This document shows positions 7,425-14,249 of a DNA stretch of 24,237 bases, in pieces. Location: IMG/VR virus record IMGVR_UViG_3300044568_002292, positions 1 to 24,237 of that record; one strand, given 5' to 3'. The DNA comes from a virus. The position numbers were made by a program, and so were the translations under genes. How positions within the stretch are numbered: the first letter of the stretch is position 1; each line of letters opens with the position of its first letter. Under the pieces are notes generated by a model. The model had not been told where the DNA came from and did no database searches. It saw only the letters and a program-made list of their open reading frames with translations.

Positions 7425-7456
7425 TTTGTTTTTTAAAGTATTTTCCTATATATTAG
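7425..7456 (+). promoter_or_regulatory. candidate -33/-7 promoter with near-leaderless start
   Basis: TTTG at 7425-7428 is followed after 20 bases by TATATTAG (7449-7456), one mismatch from TAnnTTTG. The ATG at 7461 comes only four bases after the box, so the transcript would be leaderless or nearly so. The same TATATTAG lies three bases before the ATG at 21390. Confidence 0.45.
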
Positions 7457-7460
7457 TCAA

Positions 7461-7952
7461 ATGATAGAAAAAATAGACAAAATATATGTTTATTTGGATG
7501 ATATTCGAACACCTACATCCAATAATTGGATTGTTGTAAGAAATTACAAGGAATTTGTTGATATCATTAATGAACATGGATTGGATAACATTGAAGTTAT
7601 CTCATTGGATCATGATCTTGGTGAGACGGCTATGATTGAATATTACAACAATGTAAAAAAGAATTATGTTTTAGAGTATAGTAATATTGAGGAGAAAACC
7701 GGATATGATGCTTGCAAATACCTTGTGAGTAAAAGTATGGAAACGGGAATACCACTTCCTCAAATATATGTTCACTCCGCAAATCCAATCGGTAGCGCTA
7801 ATATGATGGGGTATATTAACAATTACTTTAAGAATTGCAGAACCCCTCAAACATGTATACAAGCAAGTACGCCACACACAGTTGATGAATCCTTATACTT
7901 ATCCCCTGAAGCTAGAAAAGCAAAATGGGATAGAACCAAAACAGAAGAATAA
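7461..7952 (+). CDS. cREC-type (cyclic-phosphate-processing receiver-like) protein
   Basis: The 163-residue protein has a receiver-like pattern with LDDIRTPT (12-19), ISLDHDLG (47-54), GYDACKYL (81-88) and HSANPIGSANM (105-115). These are the landmarks of the cREC family, receiver-like domains predicted by comparative genomics to process cyclic phosphate ends during RNA repair; they are frequent in phages. There is no phospho-acceptor partner kinase nearby, so a signalling role is unlikely. Together with the HAD protein at 2444 it gives two predicted RNA-repair proteins in the window, though they are not adjacent. It ends on the start of the methyltransferase gene (TAATG). Confidence 0.75.
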   Translation: MIEKIDKIYVYLDDIRTPTSNNWIVVRNYKEFVDIINEHGLDNIEVISLDHDLGETAMIEYYNNVKKNYVLEYSNIEEKTGYDACKYLVSKSMETGIPLPQIYVHSANPIGSANMMGYINNYFKNCRTPQTCIQASTPHTVDESLYLSPEARKAKWDRTKTEE

Positions 7953-8980
7953 TGACACATGGATCGTTTTTTAGTGGTATAGGTGGCTTTGATTTAGCCG
8001 CTGAATGGGTTGGGTGGGAAAATAAATTTCATTGCGAAATTGAGCCCTTCTGTCAAAAAGTTTTAAATCATTATTGGCCGGATGCGGAATTATTTGAAAA
8101 CATAAAAACAGCAAATTTTGAAAAATATAGAAATAAAGTCCGAGTTATTAGTGGAGGATTCCCATGTCAACCATATTCAATCGCGGGTAAGCGACTTGGT
8201 AAGGAAGACGATCGTCACCTCTGGCCTTTCATGCTTGAAGGTATTAGACAAATCAACCCAGATTACGTCGTGGGCGAAAATGTTTTTGGCCTCACTAGTT
8301 GGAATGAAGGATTGGTCCTCGAAGAGGTGTGTCTTGACCTGGAAAACGAAGGTTACCAAGTACAACCGATTATTGTTCCAGCTGCAGGTGTCGGTGCTCC
8401 GCACAAAAGAGATAGAATCTGGATCGTGGCTTCTAAAAACACCAACAAAAATGGATGGGGAAGTTTCAAGCGGAAAATCCAATCCAGTTTCGGGGAACAG
8501 TGGGACCTTAGCACAGGAGATTATGAGTGGTTATCAACCGACGATGAAGAAGTTGGGGCTACTACCGACGCCAACAACACAGGAGATAGAACATCCGAAC
8601 GCAATATTATCACCAACGGGTCGCAGAGTAGCGCGCAATGGGGAAACTCACAGCTTGAATCTGGCGGACATGGCGATAAGAGGAATGTTACCGACAGTAA
8701 TGGCGAGAGATTTCAGGGGAGCGAGATCATTGGAAGCGTTGGAGAAATCGGGCAGAGGGAAAAACAATTCCCTCCCAGATTATTACGCACAAACTGGGAA
8801 GAGTTCCCAACTCAATCCCCGATTTGTACTGGAGATGATGGGCTTCCCAGCGAATTGGACGGAATTGCCGTTTCAAAATGGAAAAAACAAACAATAATGG
8901 CATCTGGTAATGCTATTGTTCCTAACATCGCATACAATATATTTCAAGTAATTCAACAAATGGATAAATTAACAGTATGA
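7952..8980 (+). CDS. C5-cytosine DNA methyltransferase, full length
   Basis: The 342-residue protein has FFSGIGGFDLA (6-16), the catalytic GGFPCQPYS with C72, GENVFGL (108-114), and motif VIII as GVGAPHKRDRIWIVA (146-160). The end has ASGNAIVPNIAYNIFQVI, the usual motif X helix. Between about 160 and 290 the sequence is polar and low in hydrophobics (DANNTGDRTSER, GGHGDKRNVTDSNGE). That is typical of this phage subfamily, and it coincides with a second long open frame at 8118-8897. WEEFPTQSPICTGDDGLPSEL near the end is also characteristic of the subfamily. It would methylate cytosine at an unknown target. Confidence 0.92.
   Translation: MTHGSFFSGIGGFDLAAEWVGWENKFHCEIEPFCQKVLNHYWPDAELFENIKTANFEKYRNKVRVISGGFPCQPYSIAGKRLGKEDDRHLWPFMLEGIRQINPDYVVGENVFGLTSWNEGLVLEEVCLDLENEGYQVQPIIVPAAGVGAPHKRDRIWIVASKNTNKNGWGSFKRKIQSSFGEQWDLSTGDYEWLSTDDEEVGATTDANNTGDRTSERNIITNGSQSSAQWGNSQLESGGHGDKRNVTDSNGERFQGSEIIGSVGEIGQREKQFPPRLLRTNWEEFPTQSPICTGDDGLPSELDGIAVSKWKKQTIMASGNAIVPNIAYNIFQVIQQMDKLTV
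8118..8897 (+). CDS. overlapping second frame inside the methyltransferase gene, LPTP/LNPRF-type protein
   Basis: A 259-residue frame lies entirely inside the methyltransferase gene, shifted +1. Its second two-thirds do not look like a random shadow. VLTWKTKVTKYNRLLFQL, LLKTPTKMDGE, LLPTPTTQEIEHP, LPTVMARDFRGARS and LNPRFVLEMMGFPANWTELPF match a recurrent family of phage and metagenomic proteins, often annotated as methyltransferase-related. The first 60 residues overlap catalytic codons of the main frame and may not be translated; internal starts are possible. It may be a true overlapping gene, the product of frameshifting from the main frame, or a conserved artefact of how the main frame is constrained. 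I favour real dual coding, without proof of translation. Confidence 0.45.
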   Translation: MKNIEIKSELLVEDSHVNHIQSRVSDLVRKTIVTSGLSCLKVLDKSTQITSWAKMFLASLVGMKDWSSKRCVLTWKTKVTKYNRLLFQLQVSVLRTKEIESGSWLLKTPTKMDGEVSSGKSNPVSGNSGTLAQEIMSGYQPTMKKLGLLPTPTTQEIEHPNAILSPTGRRVARNGETHSLNLADMAIRGMLPTVMARDFRGARSLEALEKSGRGKNNSLPDYYAQTGKSSQLNPRFVLEMMGFPANWTELPFQNGKNKQ

Positions 8981-9171
8981 AAAAAATCATTGGCTTGTTT
9001 CTCATAACACTATTCTTTTCTTCTTGTAATCCCCGTTTGTATATTATTGGTAGTGGTATGAGATATCACAATCTTTCACAAAACAAATATCAACCCAGTA
9101 AACATAGAAAGAAAGTAAATGTTGGCTCAAGTCGATATTCACCAGTATGGTTTATACTAAGAAAATTTTAA
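8977..9171 (+). CDS. small lipoprotein, 64 aa
   Basis: The N-terminus KKIIGLFLITLFFSSC is a lipoprotein signal peptide with the lipobox ending at C17. The mature part is short, basic and tyrosine-rich (NPRLYIIGSGMRYHNLSQ, SKHRKKVNVGSSRYSPVW). It would be anchored to a host membrane facing the periplasm. Small phage lipoproteins may act in superinfection exclusion or as outer spanins. No partner inner-membrane spanin is next to it, so neither role is supported. Its start overlaps the methyltransferase stop by four bases (ATGA). Confidence 0.72.
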   Translation: MKKIIGLFLITLFFSSCNPRLYIIGSGMRYHNLSQNKYQPSKHRKKVNVGSSRYSPVWFILRKF

Positions 9172-9182
9172 AATAAAAAAAT

Positions 9183-9854
9183 ATGATTTACGTATCAATA
9201 GACATCGAGACATCAGGTCTTGACCACGAGAAACACAAAGTACTATCTATCGGTGCAATCATCGAAGATACTGAAAAGAAATTACCATTCGATGAGTGTC
9301 CCAAGTTCAACGCCATTGTTCTTCAAAATGATATTGTTGGTTCACCTAGAGCGTTGGATATGAACGCTGAAATCATTCACTATATGAGTGAGTATATGGA
9401 AGCAAACAAACACACTGAACTGCAAGCTGAATACAGAAGATTATCTGGGTATGAATTTTATAAGGAAGATGAAGTGGTTGCGGAATTTTATCGTTTCCTT
9501 TTTGGAAATGGATTTGGGTATGAATTAGGACCTGGTGATTTTGTTAACACCATTTATGGTGTTGATTATCCTGCGATAGGTGGTAAAACAAAACCAATTA
9601 CATTAAATGTTGCGGGTAAGAACTTTGGAACCTTTGATAAATTATTCTTACAAGAACTTCCTTGGTGGCAGAAGTTAATTCGTACTCGTCAAAGAGTATT
9701 AGACCCAGCAATTTTAATGGTTGATTGGAAGAATGATACGTCATTACCAAACTTAATGACTTGTAAAGAACGTGCTGATATTCAAGGCATTGTGACACAT
9801 AATGCATTGGAAGATGCTTGGGATGTTATTGAGGTTCTAAGAAAATTTTATTAA
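9183..9854 (+). CDS. DEDDh-family 3'-5' exonuclease
   Basis: The 223-residue protein begins YVSIDIETSGLD, exonuclease motif I with D7 and E9. Motif II lies near NVAGKNFGTFDKLFL (asparagine-phenylalanine-aspartate, NFGTFD). Motif III is HNALEDAWDVIEVL, with the DEDDh histidine at H206 and the last aspartate at D211. This family covers DnaQ-like proofreaders, RNase T and oligoribonuclease. The insert between motifs I and II (about 50-130) is longer than in oligoribonuclease. It lies free of a polymerase domain, so it may trim DNA or RNA ends or degrade host nucleic acid. Confidence 0.85.
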   Translation: MIYVSIDIETSGLDHEKHKVLSIGAIIEDTEKKLPFDECPKFNAIVLQNDIVGSPRALDMNAEIIHYMSEYMEANKHTELQAEYRRLSGYEFYKEDEVVAEFYRFLFGNGFGYELGPGDFVNTIYGVDYPAIGGKTKPITLNVAGKNFGTFDKLFLQELPWWQKLIRTRQRVLDPAILMVDWKNDTSLPNLMTCKERADIQGIVTHNALEDAWDVIEVLRKFY

Positions 9855-9867
9855 TAATAATATTTTT

Positions 9868-9897
9868 TTTGTTTTTAATAAAAAAATAATAATTTTA
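9868..9897 (+). promoter_or_regulatory. weak -33/-7-like promoter in an AT-only gap
   Basis: TTTG (9868-9871), 18 bases, then TAATTTTA (9890-9897), one mismatch from TAnnTTTG. It lies in a 63-base gap that is almost pure A/T, so part of the similarity could be chance. A run of eight T's at 9863-9870 could also end transcription of the exonuclease gene. Confidence 0.3.
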
Positions 9898-9917
9898 CAC
9901 CATAAACAAATTTAATT

Positions 9918-10589
9918 ATGCAACAAGTAACATTAAACAAAAACAGTTGGCACTACAAGTATTATTCTACAGTCGTAGGTGATTACGCACCAAAATCTTT
10001 ATGTCCATATTTCTGGACTATGGTTATTTTAATCATATTATCTCCACTTTTTCTTATTGTAATAGGGTCAATAAAATTTATGGATAAACTCATTAATTTT
10101 TTTGATAAAATAACAATCATTAAAAGTAAAAAAGAAGTAAGAGAGGTTAAAATAAAAACCGAACAAGAGTGGGATGTGTGGTTTGATGAACAAGAAAAAA
10201 TAGCATTAGCAAAGAGAAAAAGATGGGATAATATATCACATAAATTTTCGTTAGTATTTGGATGGGTTATAGTTCCATTAATATTTGCCTGTGCGATTTG
10301 GCAGGGTTACAATTTAATTGTAAAGCACGGTATAGTACCAATTATAGTTGTTCTTTTAATTATATTAGTATTTGTTGGCGTTATATGGGGGTTCATCTGG
10401 GTTGCAAATACATATGCGAACAAAACTGGTAAACATTTAATGACATTTTTTAAGTTTATAAATCCACTCAGATTTAAATTCGTACAAATCATTGGTGAAA
10501 TGATTAAAGCGTGGTATACTAAAGCGTGCCCATTAATTACTTGGGAAGGTAAAAGTCAGGACGAATTAAATTTTATTGGCAATGACTAA
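9918..10589 (+). CDS. phage integral membrane protein, 223 aa
   Basis: The N-terminus NSWHYKYYSTVVGDYAPKSLCPYFW is a pattern seen in many phage membrane proteins. Three hydrophobic spans follow: about 34-55 (MVILIILSPLFLIVIGSI), 110-132 (LVFGWVIVPLIFACAIWQGY) and 136-162 (IVPIIVVLLIILVFVGVIWGF). A charged helical stretch rich in Lys and Glu separates spans one and two. It would sit in the host inner membrane. The function is unknown; it is not an obvious holin because it is too long and has large loops. It overlaps the next gene by eight bases. Confidence 0.75.
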   Translation: MQQVTLNKNSWHYKYYSTVVGDYAPKSLCPYFWTMVILIILSPLFLIVIGSIKFMDKLINFFDKITIIKSKKEVREVKIKTEQEWDVWFDEQEKIALAKRKRWDNISHKFSLVFGWVIVPLIFACAIWQGYNLIVKHGIVPIIVVLLIILVFVGVIWGFIWVANTYANKTGKHLMTFFKFINPLRFKFVQIIGEMIKAWYTKACPLITWEGKSQDELNFIGND

Positions 10590-10788
10590 ATTTTTTGAAT
10601 ACAAAGAAGTTAAGCACGTTGATTATATCAAGATTGACGAGATGAATTTATTGGGTCGAGAAGGATGGGAACTTATTTTATGTGATGCTGGTTCGTATAT
10701 CTTTAAAAGAGAAATCACAGACACACTAAAAAATGATCCATGGGGTGATATTGGTATAGAAAAAAATAAACCATTTCAATATGAATAA
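10582..10788 (+). CDS. DUF4177-like small protein
   Basis: A 68-residue protein with YKEVKHVDYIKIDEMNLLGREGWELILCDAGSYIFKRE. The pattern N-x-L-G-x-E-G-W-E-L followed by a final F-K-R strand is typical of DUF4177-like proteins, whose function is not known. I take the ATG at 10582; a TTG six bases upstream is less likely. It overlaps the preceding and following genes by eight bases each, which suggests coupled translation. Confidence 0.68.
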   Translation: MTKFFEYKEVKHVDYIKIDEMNLLGREGWELILCDAGSYIFKREITDTLKNDPWGDIGIEKNKPFQYE

Positions 10789-11017
10789 GCGAAACTACGA
10801 TGGTGTTGATTGTGCCTGTGGATTTTTTACAATGTCCGCAATTATTTTAACAATCATAAAAATGAATTTCTATGATGAGTTATCTTGGTGGACTGTTACA
10901 CTACCAATCTGGGGACCAACTGTTTTAGTTAGTTCAGTTGTTCTTTATTTTTATTGTTTAACAAAACTAAGTGATTTAGCTAAAAGGGAATATAAGATAA
11001 AAAACAATGGGAATTAA
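10781..11017 (+). CDS. small two-span membrane protein
   Basis: The 78-residue protein has hydrophobic segments at about 13-27 (CGFFTMSAIILTIIK) and 36-61 (WWTVTLPIWGPTVLVSSVVLYFY), then a basic tail. The arrangement IIKMNFYDELSWWTVTLPIW resembles the small bacterial and phage proteins grouped with the Fragile-X-F transmembrane family. The role is unknown. It overlaps its neighbours by 8 and 11 bases. Confidence 0.65.
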   Translation: MNKRNYDGVDCACGFFTMSAIILTIIKMNFYDELSWWTVTLPIWGPTVLVSSVVLYFYCLTKLSDLAKREYKIKNNGN

Positions 11018-11510
11018 TTACTATCGCATACCAACACACGAGGAGATGGAAGCTCGTAAACAAACCTTAATTGGTTTTATAACTAATCTTGAACTATCTC
11101 CCGAGAATATTGAAGGTGGGTTTAAATTAATCAGTCCAAGAAAAGAATGGGAATGGTTTTCACCCTGGGATATGTTTTTAGAAGATACCAATATACATCT
11201 AGGTAAGAGAAGTGCTGGTTGGAAATTCTGTTGGAATTTTCATAAAGATAAACACTATCATGATAAAGAAAGTTTATTGGAGTTCATTCGTTCTGGTAGA
11301 GTTGTTGATGAATATGGTGAAGAACAAAATGTTGAGGAGTTCATTACGATGGCACTTGAATGGGGTCAACCAGATGGTTGGGTTGTAAATGAAATTTATC
11401 GTTTAAAAGAAAGGGCTAAAGGTCATGGTTCTTATTGGACCGATAATGAGAAATATGATGATTTAATGATTGATGGGTTAAGAGTTTCATCAGCAACAGA
11501 TTTTTGTTAA
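11007..11510 (+). CDS. conserved phage protein (HLGKRSAGW family), 167 aa
   Basis: Recognisable features are the N-terminal YYRIPTHEEMEARK, then IHLGKRSAGWKFCWNFH (about 66-82), LLEFIRSGRVVDEYGEEQ and a closing YDDLMIDGLRVSSATDF. Proteins with an 'HxGKxSxGWxF ... DEYG' core occur in many unrelated phages as hypothetical proteins. No catalytic motif is clear. The gene is followed by a T-rich stretch (11511-11523) that may weaken transcription before the phosphoesterase gene. Confidence 0.7.
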   Translation: MGINYYRIPTHEEMEARKQTLIGFITNLELSPENIEGGFKLISPRKEWEWFSPWDMFLEDTNIHLGKRSAGWKFCWNFHKDKHYHDKESLLEFIRSGRVVDEYGEEQNVEEFITMALEWGQPDGWVVNEIYRLKERAKGHGSYWTDNEKYDDLMIDGLRVSSATDFC

Positions 11511-11528
11511 AAATATTTTTTTTGATTA

Positions 11529-12185
11529 ATGATAAAGATAGATAAAGATATAAAAGTTTGGATAACATCCGACACGCATTATTCACACAAGAATATTTGT
11601 AGAGGAACAACTAACTGGAGATTACCTGATGGTTCAAAACCAGAAGAACAAACACGCCCATTTGAGACCATTGATAAAATGAATGCAGCAATCGTCAACA
11701 ACATTAATAGTGTTGTTGGTCAAGACGATGTGCTAATACATTTAGGTGATTGGTCCTTTGGTGGGTTTGAAAACATCGAGGAATTCTATCATAGATTAAT
11801 CTGTAAGAATATTCATTTAATATTGGGTAACCACGACCATCACATCGATAGAAATAGGTCCGATATAAAGAAATTATTTACTAGTGTTAGTTGGTTCGAG
11901 CAATTCGAATACCAAGGTGAAACACTTGAGTGTATGCATTATCCAATTAGTTCTTGGAACGCGCTTAGAAAGGGTAGAATACACCTTCACGGTCATTGTC
12001 ATCTACCTAACCATCTAAAGATAAGTAATGGTAGGAGAATGGACGTTGGTTTAGATGGTCATCTAGAGTTCCGACCATATGATTTGCATCGTGAGGTAAT
12101 CAATCCATTAAAGAGATTACAGATAGGATCTGAGTTAGGTGCATTAGACCACCATATCGATTTATTAGGACACGAGAAACAATGA
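11529..12185 (+). CDS. phage calcineurin-like metallophosphoesterase
   Basis: All five metallophosphoesterase motifs are present: SDTHYSHKN (14-22), HLGDWSFGG (71-79), LGNHDHH (99-105), MHYP (136-139) and HLHGHCH (152-158). The size and motif spacing fit the common phage branch of this superfamily, which cleaves phosphomono- or diesters using two metal ions. Candidate substrates include RNA 2',3'-cyclic phosphates and nucleotides. A link to the RNA-repair proteins at 2444 and 7461 is possible but speculative. The next small gene starts on its stop (ATGA). Confidence 0.85.
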   Translation: MIKIDKDIKVWITSDTHYSHKNICRGTTNWRLPDGSKPEEQTRPFETIDKMNAAIVNNINSVVGQDDVLIHLGDWSFGGFENIEEFYHRLICKNIHLILGNHDHHIDRNRSDIKKLFTSVSWFEQFEYQGETLECMHYPISSWNALRKGRIHLHGHCHLPNHLKISNGRRMDVGLDGHLEFRPYDLHREVINPLKRLQIGSELGALDHHIDLLGHEKQ

Positions 12186-12355
12186 GAGAGTTCCCCAAAC
12201 CATTAGCCAATATTATGGCTATTTTGGCTGCGTTTACATTAGGTGGATATGTTACCCAAGAGTATATGTTCAACCAACCAGTTGAGGTGTCCCGCTACGT
12301 ATTAACATTTGTATTCGGGTTTATATTTTATTTGTACGCAAACAAAGAGTCCTGA
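12182..12355 (+). CDS. small two-span membrane protein, 57 aa
   Basis: A 57-residue frame overlaps the phosphoesterase stop by four bases (ATGA). Segments ANIMAILAAFTLGGYV (about 9-24) and RYVLTFVFGFIFYLYA (about 38-53) are hydrophobic, with short polar ends. Its stop codon lies just inside the ATATTTAT region of the next gene. The function is unknown; size and topology would be compatible with a holin-like or inhibitor peptide, but nothing specific supports that. Confidence 0.65.
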   Translation: MREFPKPLANIMAILAAFTLGGYVTQEYMFNQPVEVSRYVLTFVFGFIFYLYANKES

Positions 12356-12362
12356 TATTTAT
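12355..12362 (+). promoter_or_regulatory. ATATTTAT start-proximal box
   Basis: GATATTTAT ends four bases before the ATG at 12367, matching the boxes at 3902, 7408 (minus), 21064 and 23343. Confidence 0.5.
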
Positions 12363-12366
12363 TGGT

Positions 12367-12627
12367 ATGAAATTAATTATCACAGAATCCCAACTATCAT
12401 TAATCCAAGAATCATCCTACAATGGTTTGTTCGAGGGTGATAGTATCCGTGTAGCATCATTTCATAGAAGAAAGATGCCAAAAGCGGTTGAAAAGAACGT
12501 ATTAGCATCTATTTCAAAGCAGGTCCCAGGTAACGCAACCTCATTTAAATTAAGGGCCGGTGAATACAATGATCTCGAAATTAATTTATTCGGACAATTA
12601 TTAGTATTTTTAAGGGGAGATTATTAA
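12367..12627 (+). CDS. tagged small protein, 86 aa
   Basis: The N-terminus KLIITESQLSLIQESS is a clear copy of the shared tag, with I13-Q-E15 as the L/I-x-E site before serine. The rest (FEGDSIRVASFHRRK, LRAGEYNDLEINLFGQLLVFLRGDY) is short, with several beta-strand-like stretches, and is not recognised. If the tag is cleaved, a product of about 71 residues remains, similar in size to small internal head proteins. It is the last gene before a promoter for the DnaA-like gene. Confidence 0.7.
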   Translation: MKLIITESQLSLIQESSYNGLFEGDSIRVASFHRRKMPKAVEKNVLASISKQVPGNATSFKLRAGEYNDLEINLFGQLLVFLRGDY

Positions 12628-12631
12628 TCCA

Positions 12632-12663
12632 TTTGTTTTTCTGGGCTTTTTTATGTATATTTG
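12632..12663 (+). promoter_or_regulatory. Bacteroidota housekeeping-type promoter
   Basis: TTTG at 12632-12635, a 20-base spacer, and TATATTTG at 12656-12663 match the Bacteroidota -33/-7 consensus fully. Initiation about four bases after the box gives a leader of about 15 bases before the ATG at 12682. This points to early transcription by host RNA polymerase. Confidence 0.65.
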
Positions 12664-12681
12664 AGTATCTAAACTTAAAAT

Positions 12682-13080
12682 ATGCAAAACACACAAGTGC
12701 TTATCAGTCCCTACGTATTTCCAGGTTTAAAACTTAACGGATTATCCAAAAAACAGTTTGCATTTCTTAAAAAAGCCGTCGTAACAATTACGAGGGAAGA
12801 AATTGTTAACATCGTATTAGAAGGATGTGAAGTTACATTAGAACAATTGGTTTCCAGATGTCGTGAACGCGATATTGTTGACGCAAGAAAAATAACCTGC
12901 AAAGTTTTAAAAACAAAGTTTAACTATTCATTAAAATCTATCGGTGATTTTATTGGTGGTAGAGATCACACAACTGTGATTCATTCTATCACTGAGTTTG
13001 ATTCATTGTATAGTAACAATGATGCGTTTAAAGCAAAGGCGGATAGAATTCTTGACAAGGTTGGTATTGAGATTAGATAA
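12682..13080 (+). CDS. stand-alone DnaA domain IV-like DNA-binding protein
   Basis: The 132-residue protein carries the DnaA C-terminal helix-turn-helix. SRCRERDIVDARKITCKVLK (about 58-77) and SLKSIGDFIGGRDHTTVIHSI (about 83-103) reproduce the DnaA signature, including GGRDHTTVIH, which contacts DnaA boxes. The AAA+ ATPase part of DnaA is absent, so it cannot melt DNA on its own. It may mark a phage origin, compete with host DnaA for boxes, or act as a transcription factor. Its own promoter with strong host consensus suggests early expression. One perfect DnaA box (6653-6661) occurs in the window, but only inside another gene. Confidence 0.85.
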   Translation: MQNTQVLISPYVFPGLKLNGLSKKQFAFLKKAVVTITREEIVNIVLEGCEVTLEQLVSRCRERDIVDARKITCKVLKTKFNYSLKSIGDFIGGRDHTTVIHSITEFDSLYSNNDAFKAKADRILDKVGIEIR

Positions 13081-13111
13081 AAATAAAAGTTAGTATAATG
13101 TAAAATTACGC

Positions 13112-13630
13112 ATGCAAACAAAAATGATTAAAGTACATCTTAAAGATGGTAAAATTTGTACAGATTTATTTGAAACCCCATCACAAGCAATAAAAAAATA
13201 CGGCATAACAAACATCGCGAAACTAGAAGAAGTTAATGATAAAAAACTTATCATCACTAAACCTAGAGATTCGCAAATCATTTTAGAAGTTAGCAAGCGA
13301 ACCGAAGAAGATTTAAAGTTATCTAAAGAATGTGGTTACACATTAGCATATACCAAACCATCAATGGATAAAATCTATAGCGGTATGGTGTTTGTTGAAT
13401 CATCTGATAAAAATGTGTTGGTATCAGAATTCCAACGCTTAGAGAAGTTCGATAAACTAGTACATTATCACTGGAAGAACATTGGTTACAAGCCGGCTAA
13501 AACTTGGAAGGTTGCTTTGTATCATAAGAATGCGAAGTTAATCACTAAAGAAGAAGCGGAGAAACAATATGGTAAATTAACTAACACCATCGGTGGTATT
13601 GGTTACATCAATAGAACAAAGGCAAAGTAA
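13112..13630 (+). CDS. hypothetical protein, 172 aa
   Basis: A soluble, lysine-rich protein. The first 60 residues look like a small beta domain (IKVHLKDGKICTDLFETPSQAIKKYG). The middle contains LSKECGYTLAYTKPSMDKIYSGMVFVESSD, and the end has YHKNAKLITKEEAEKQYGKL and a glycine-rich IGGIGYINRT. No catalytic motif or family is recognised. An alternative start at 13124 would remove four residues. It sits one base ahead of the third methyltransferase and probably shares its transcript. Confidence 0.65.
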   Translation: MQTKMIKVHLKDGKICTDLFETPSQAIKKYGITNIAKLEEVNDKKLIITKPRDSQIILEVSKRTEEDLKLSKECGYTLAYTKPSMDKIYSGMVFVESSDKNVLVSEFQRLEKFDKLVHYHWKNIGYKPAKTWKVALYHKNAKLITKEEAEKQYGKLTNTIGGIGYINRTKAK

Positions 13631-13631
13631 T

Positions 13632-14249
13632 ATGAAAATATTAAACCTATATGCTGGCATCGGCGGAAACAGAAAACTCTGGGGTGATGAACATCAAGTA
13701 ACTGCGGTTGAATTAAACCCTTTGATGGCAAACATTTACAAGGATTTGTTTCCGAATGATGAATTGGTTATTGGAGATGCTCACGAATATTTGCGTTTAC
13801 ATTATAAAGAATTTGATTTTATCTGGACATCTCCGCCATGTCAAAGTCACTCATCATTTCGCCATAACATATGTGTTCGCTTTAGAGGAACCGAAGCTCA
13901 TTACCCTGACATGAAATTGTACGAGGAGATTATATTCCTTAAACATCATGCACAGGGATTATGGGTTGTTGAGAATGTTAAACCATACTATGAACCGCTT
14001 ATCAAAGGTAATCTTATTCAGCGACATTTGTTCTGGAGTAATTTTGATATCCCAAATATTGAAATGAAGAAGGATGTAATTAGAAAAGCACAGATACCCG
14101 ACCTAGAGAAGCATCATGGTTATGATTTATCAATGTACAAGTTACCGAATAAACGTCAAGTGTTAAGGAACTGTGTATACCCAGAACTAGGTAAGCACGT
14201 ATTTGATTCAGCACTTGTTAAAACCGTGGAAAATGTTACCCAAGCGTAA
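13632..14249 (+). CDS. compact C5-cytosine methyltransferase-like protein
   Basis: With the ATG at 13632 the 205-residue protein begins ILNLYAGIGGNRKLW, motif I of C5 methyltransferases. The catalytic motif is TSPPCQSHS with C70, followed by WVVENVKPYY (111-120) as motif VI and RHLFWSNFDIP for the strand after it. The target-recognition region is small. This branch, with SPPCQSHS and a compact C-terminus, is common in phages. An in-frame start at 13593 would overlap the previous gene and place 13 unrelated residues before motif I. It is the third C5 methyltransferase here and differs from the other two in every motif. Confidence 0.82.
   Translation: MKILNLYAGIGGNRKLWGDEHQVTAVELNPLMANIYKDLFPNDELVIGDAHEYLRLHYKEFDFIWTSPPCQSHSSFRHNICVRFRGTEAHYPDMKLYEEIIFLKHHAQGLWVVENVKPYYEPLIKGNLIQRHLFWSNFDIPNIEMKKDVIRKAQIPDLEKHHGYDLSMYKLPNKRQVLRNCVYPELGKHVFDSALVKTVENVTQA

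Noticed and set aside
8177-8482. Minus-strand open frame in the methyltransferase gene
   Set aside because: No family-like motifs on this strand; the length is explained by the codon pattern of the two plus-strand frames.
9855-9917. AT-only gap considered as origin or unwinding element
   Set aside because: It is only 63 bases and has no repeats of iteron type; a poly-T stretch and weak promoter explain it better.
14203-14232. Earlier start for the KTQP-family protein
   Set aside because: It adds ten residues in the methyltransferase overlap that do not match the family's usual start; 14233 gives the expected KRKRFFFHY beginning.
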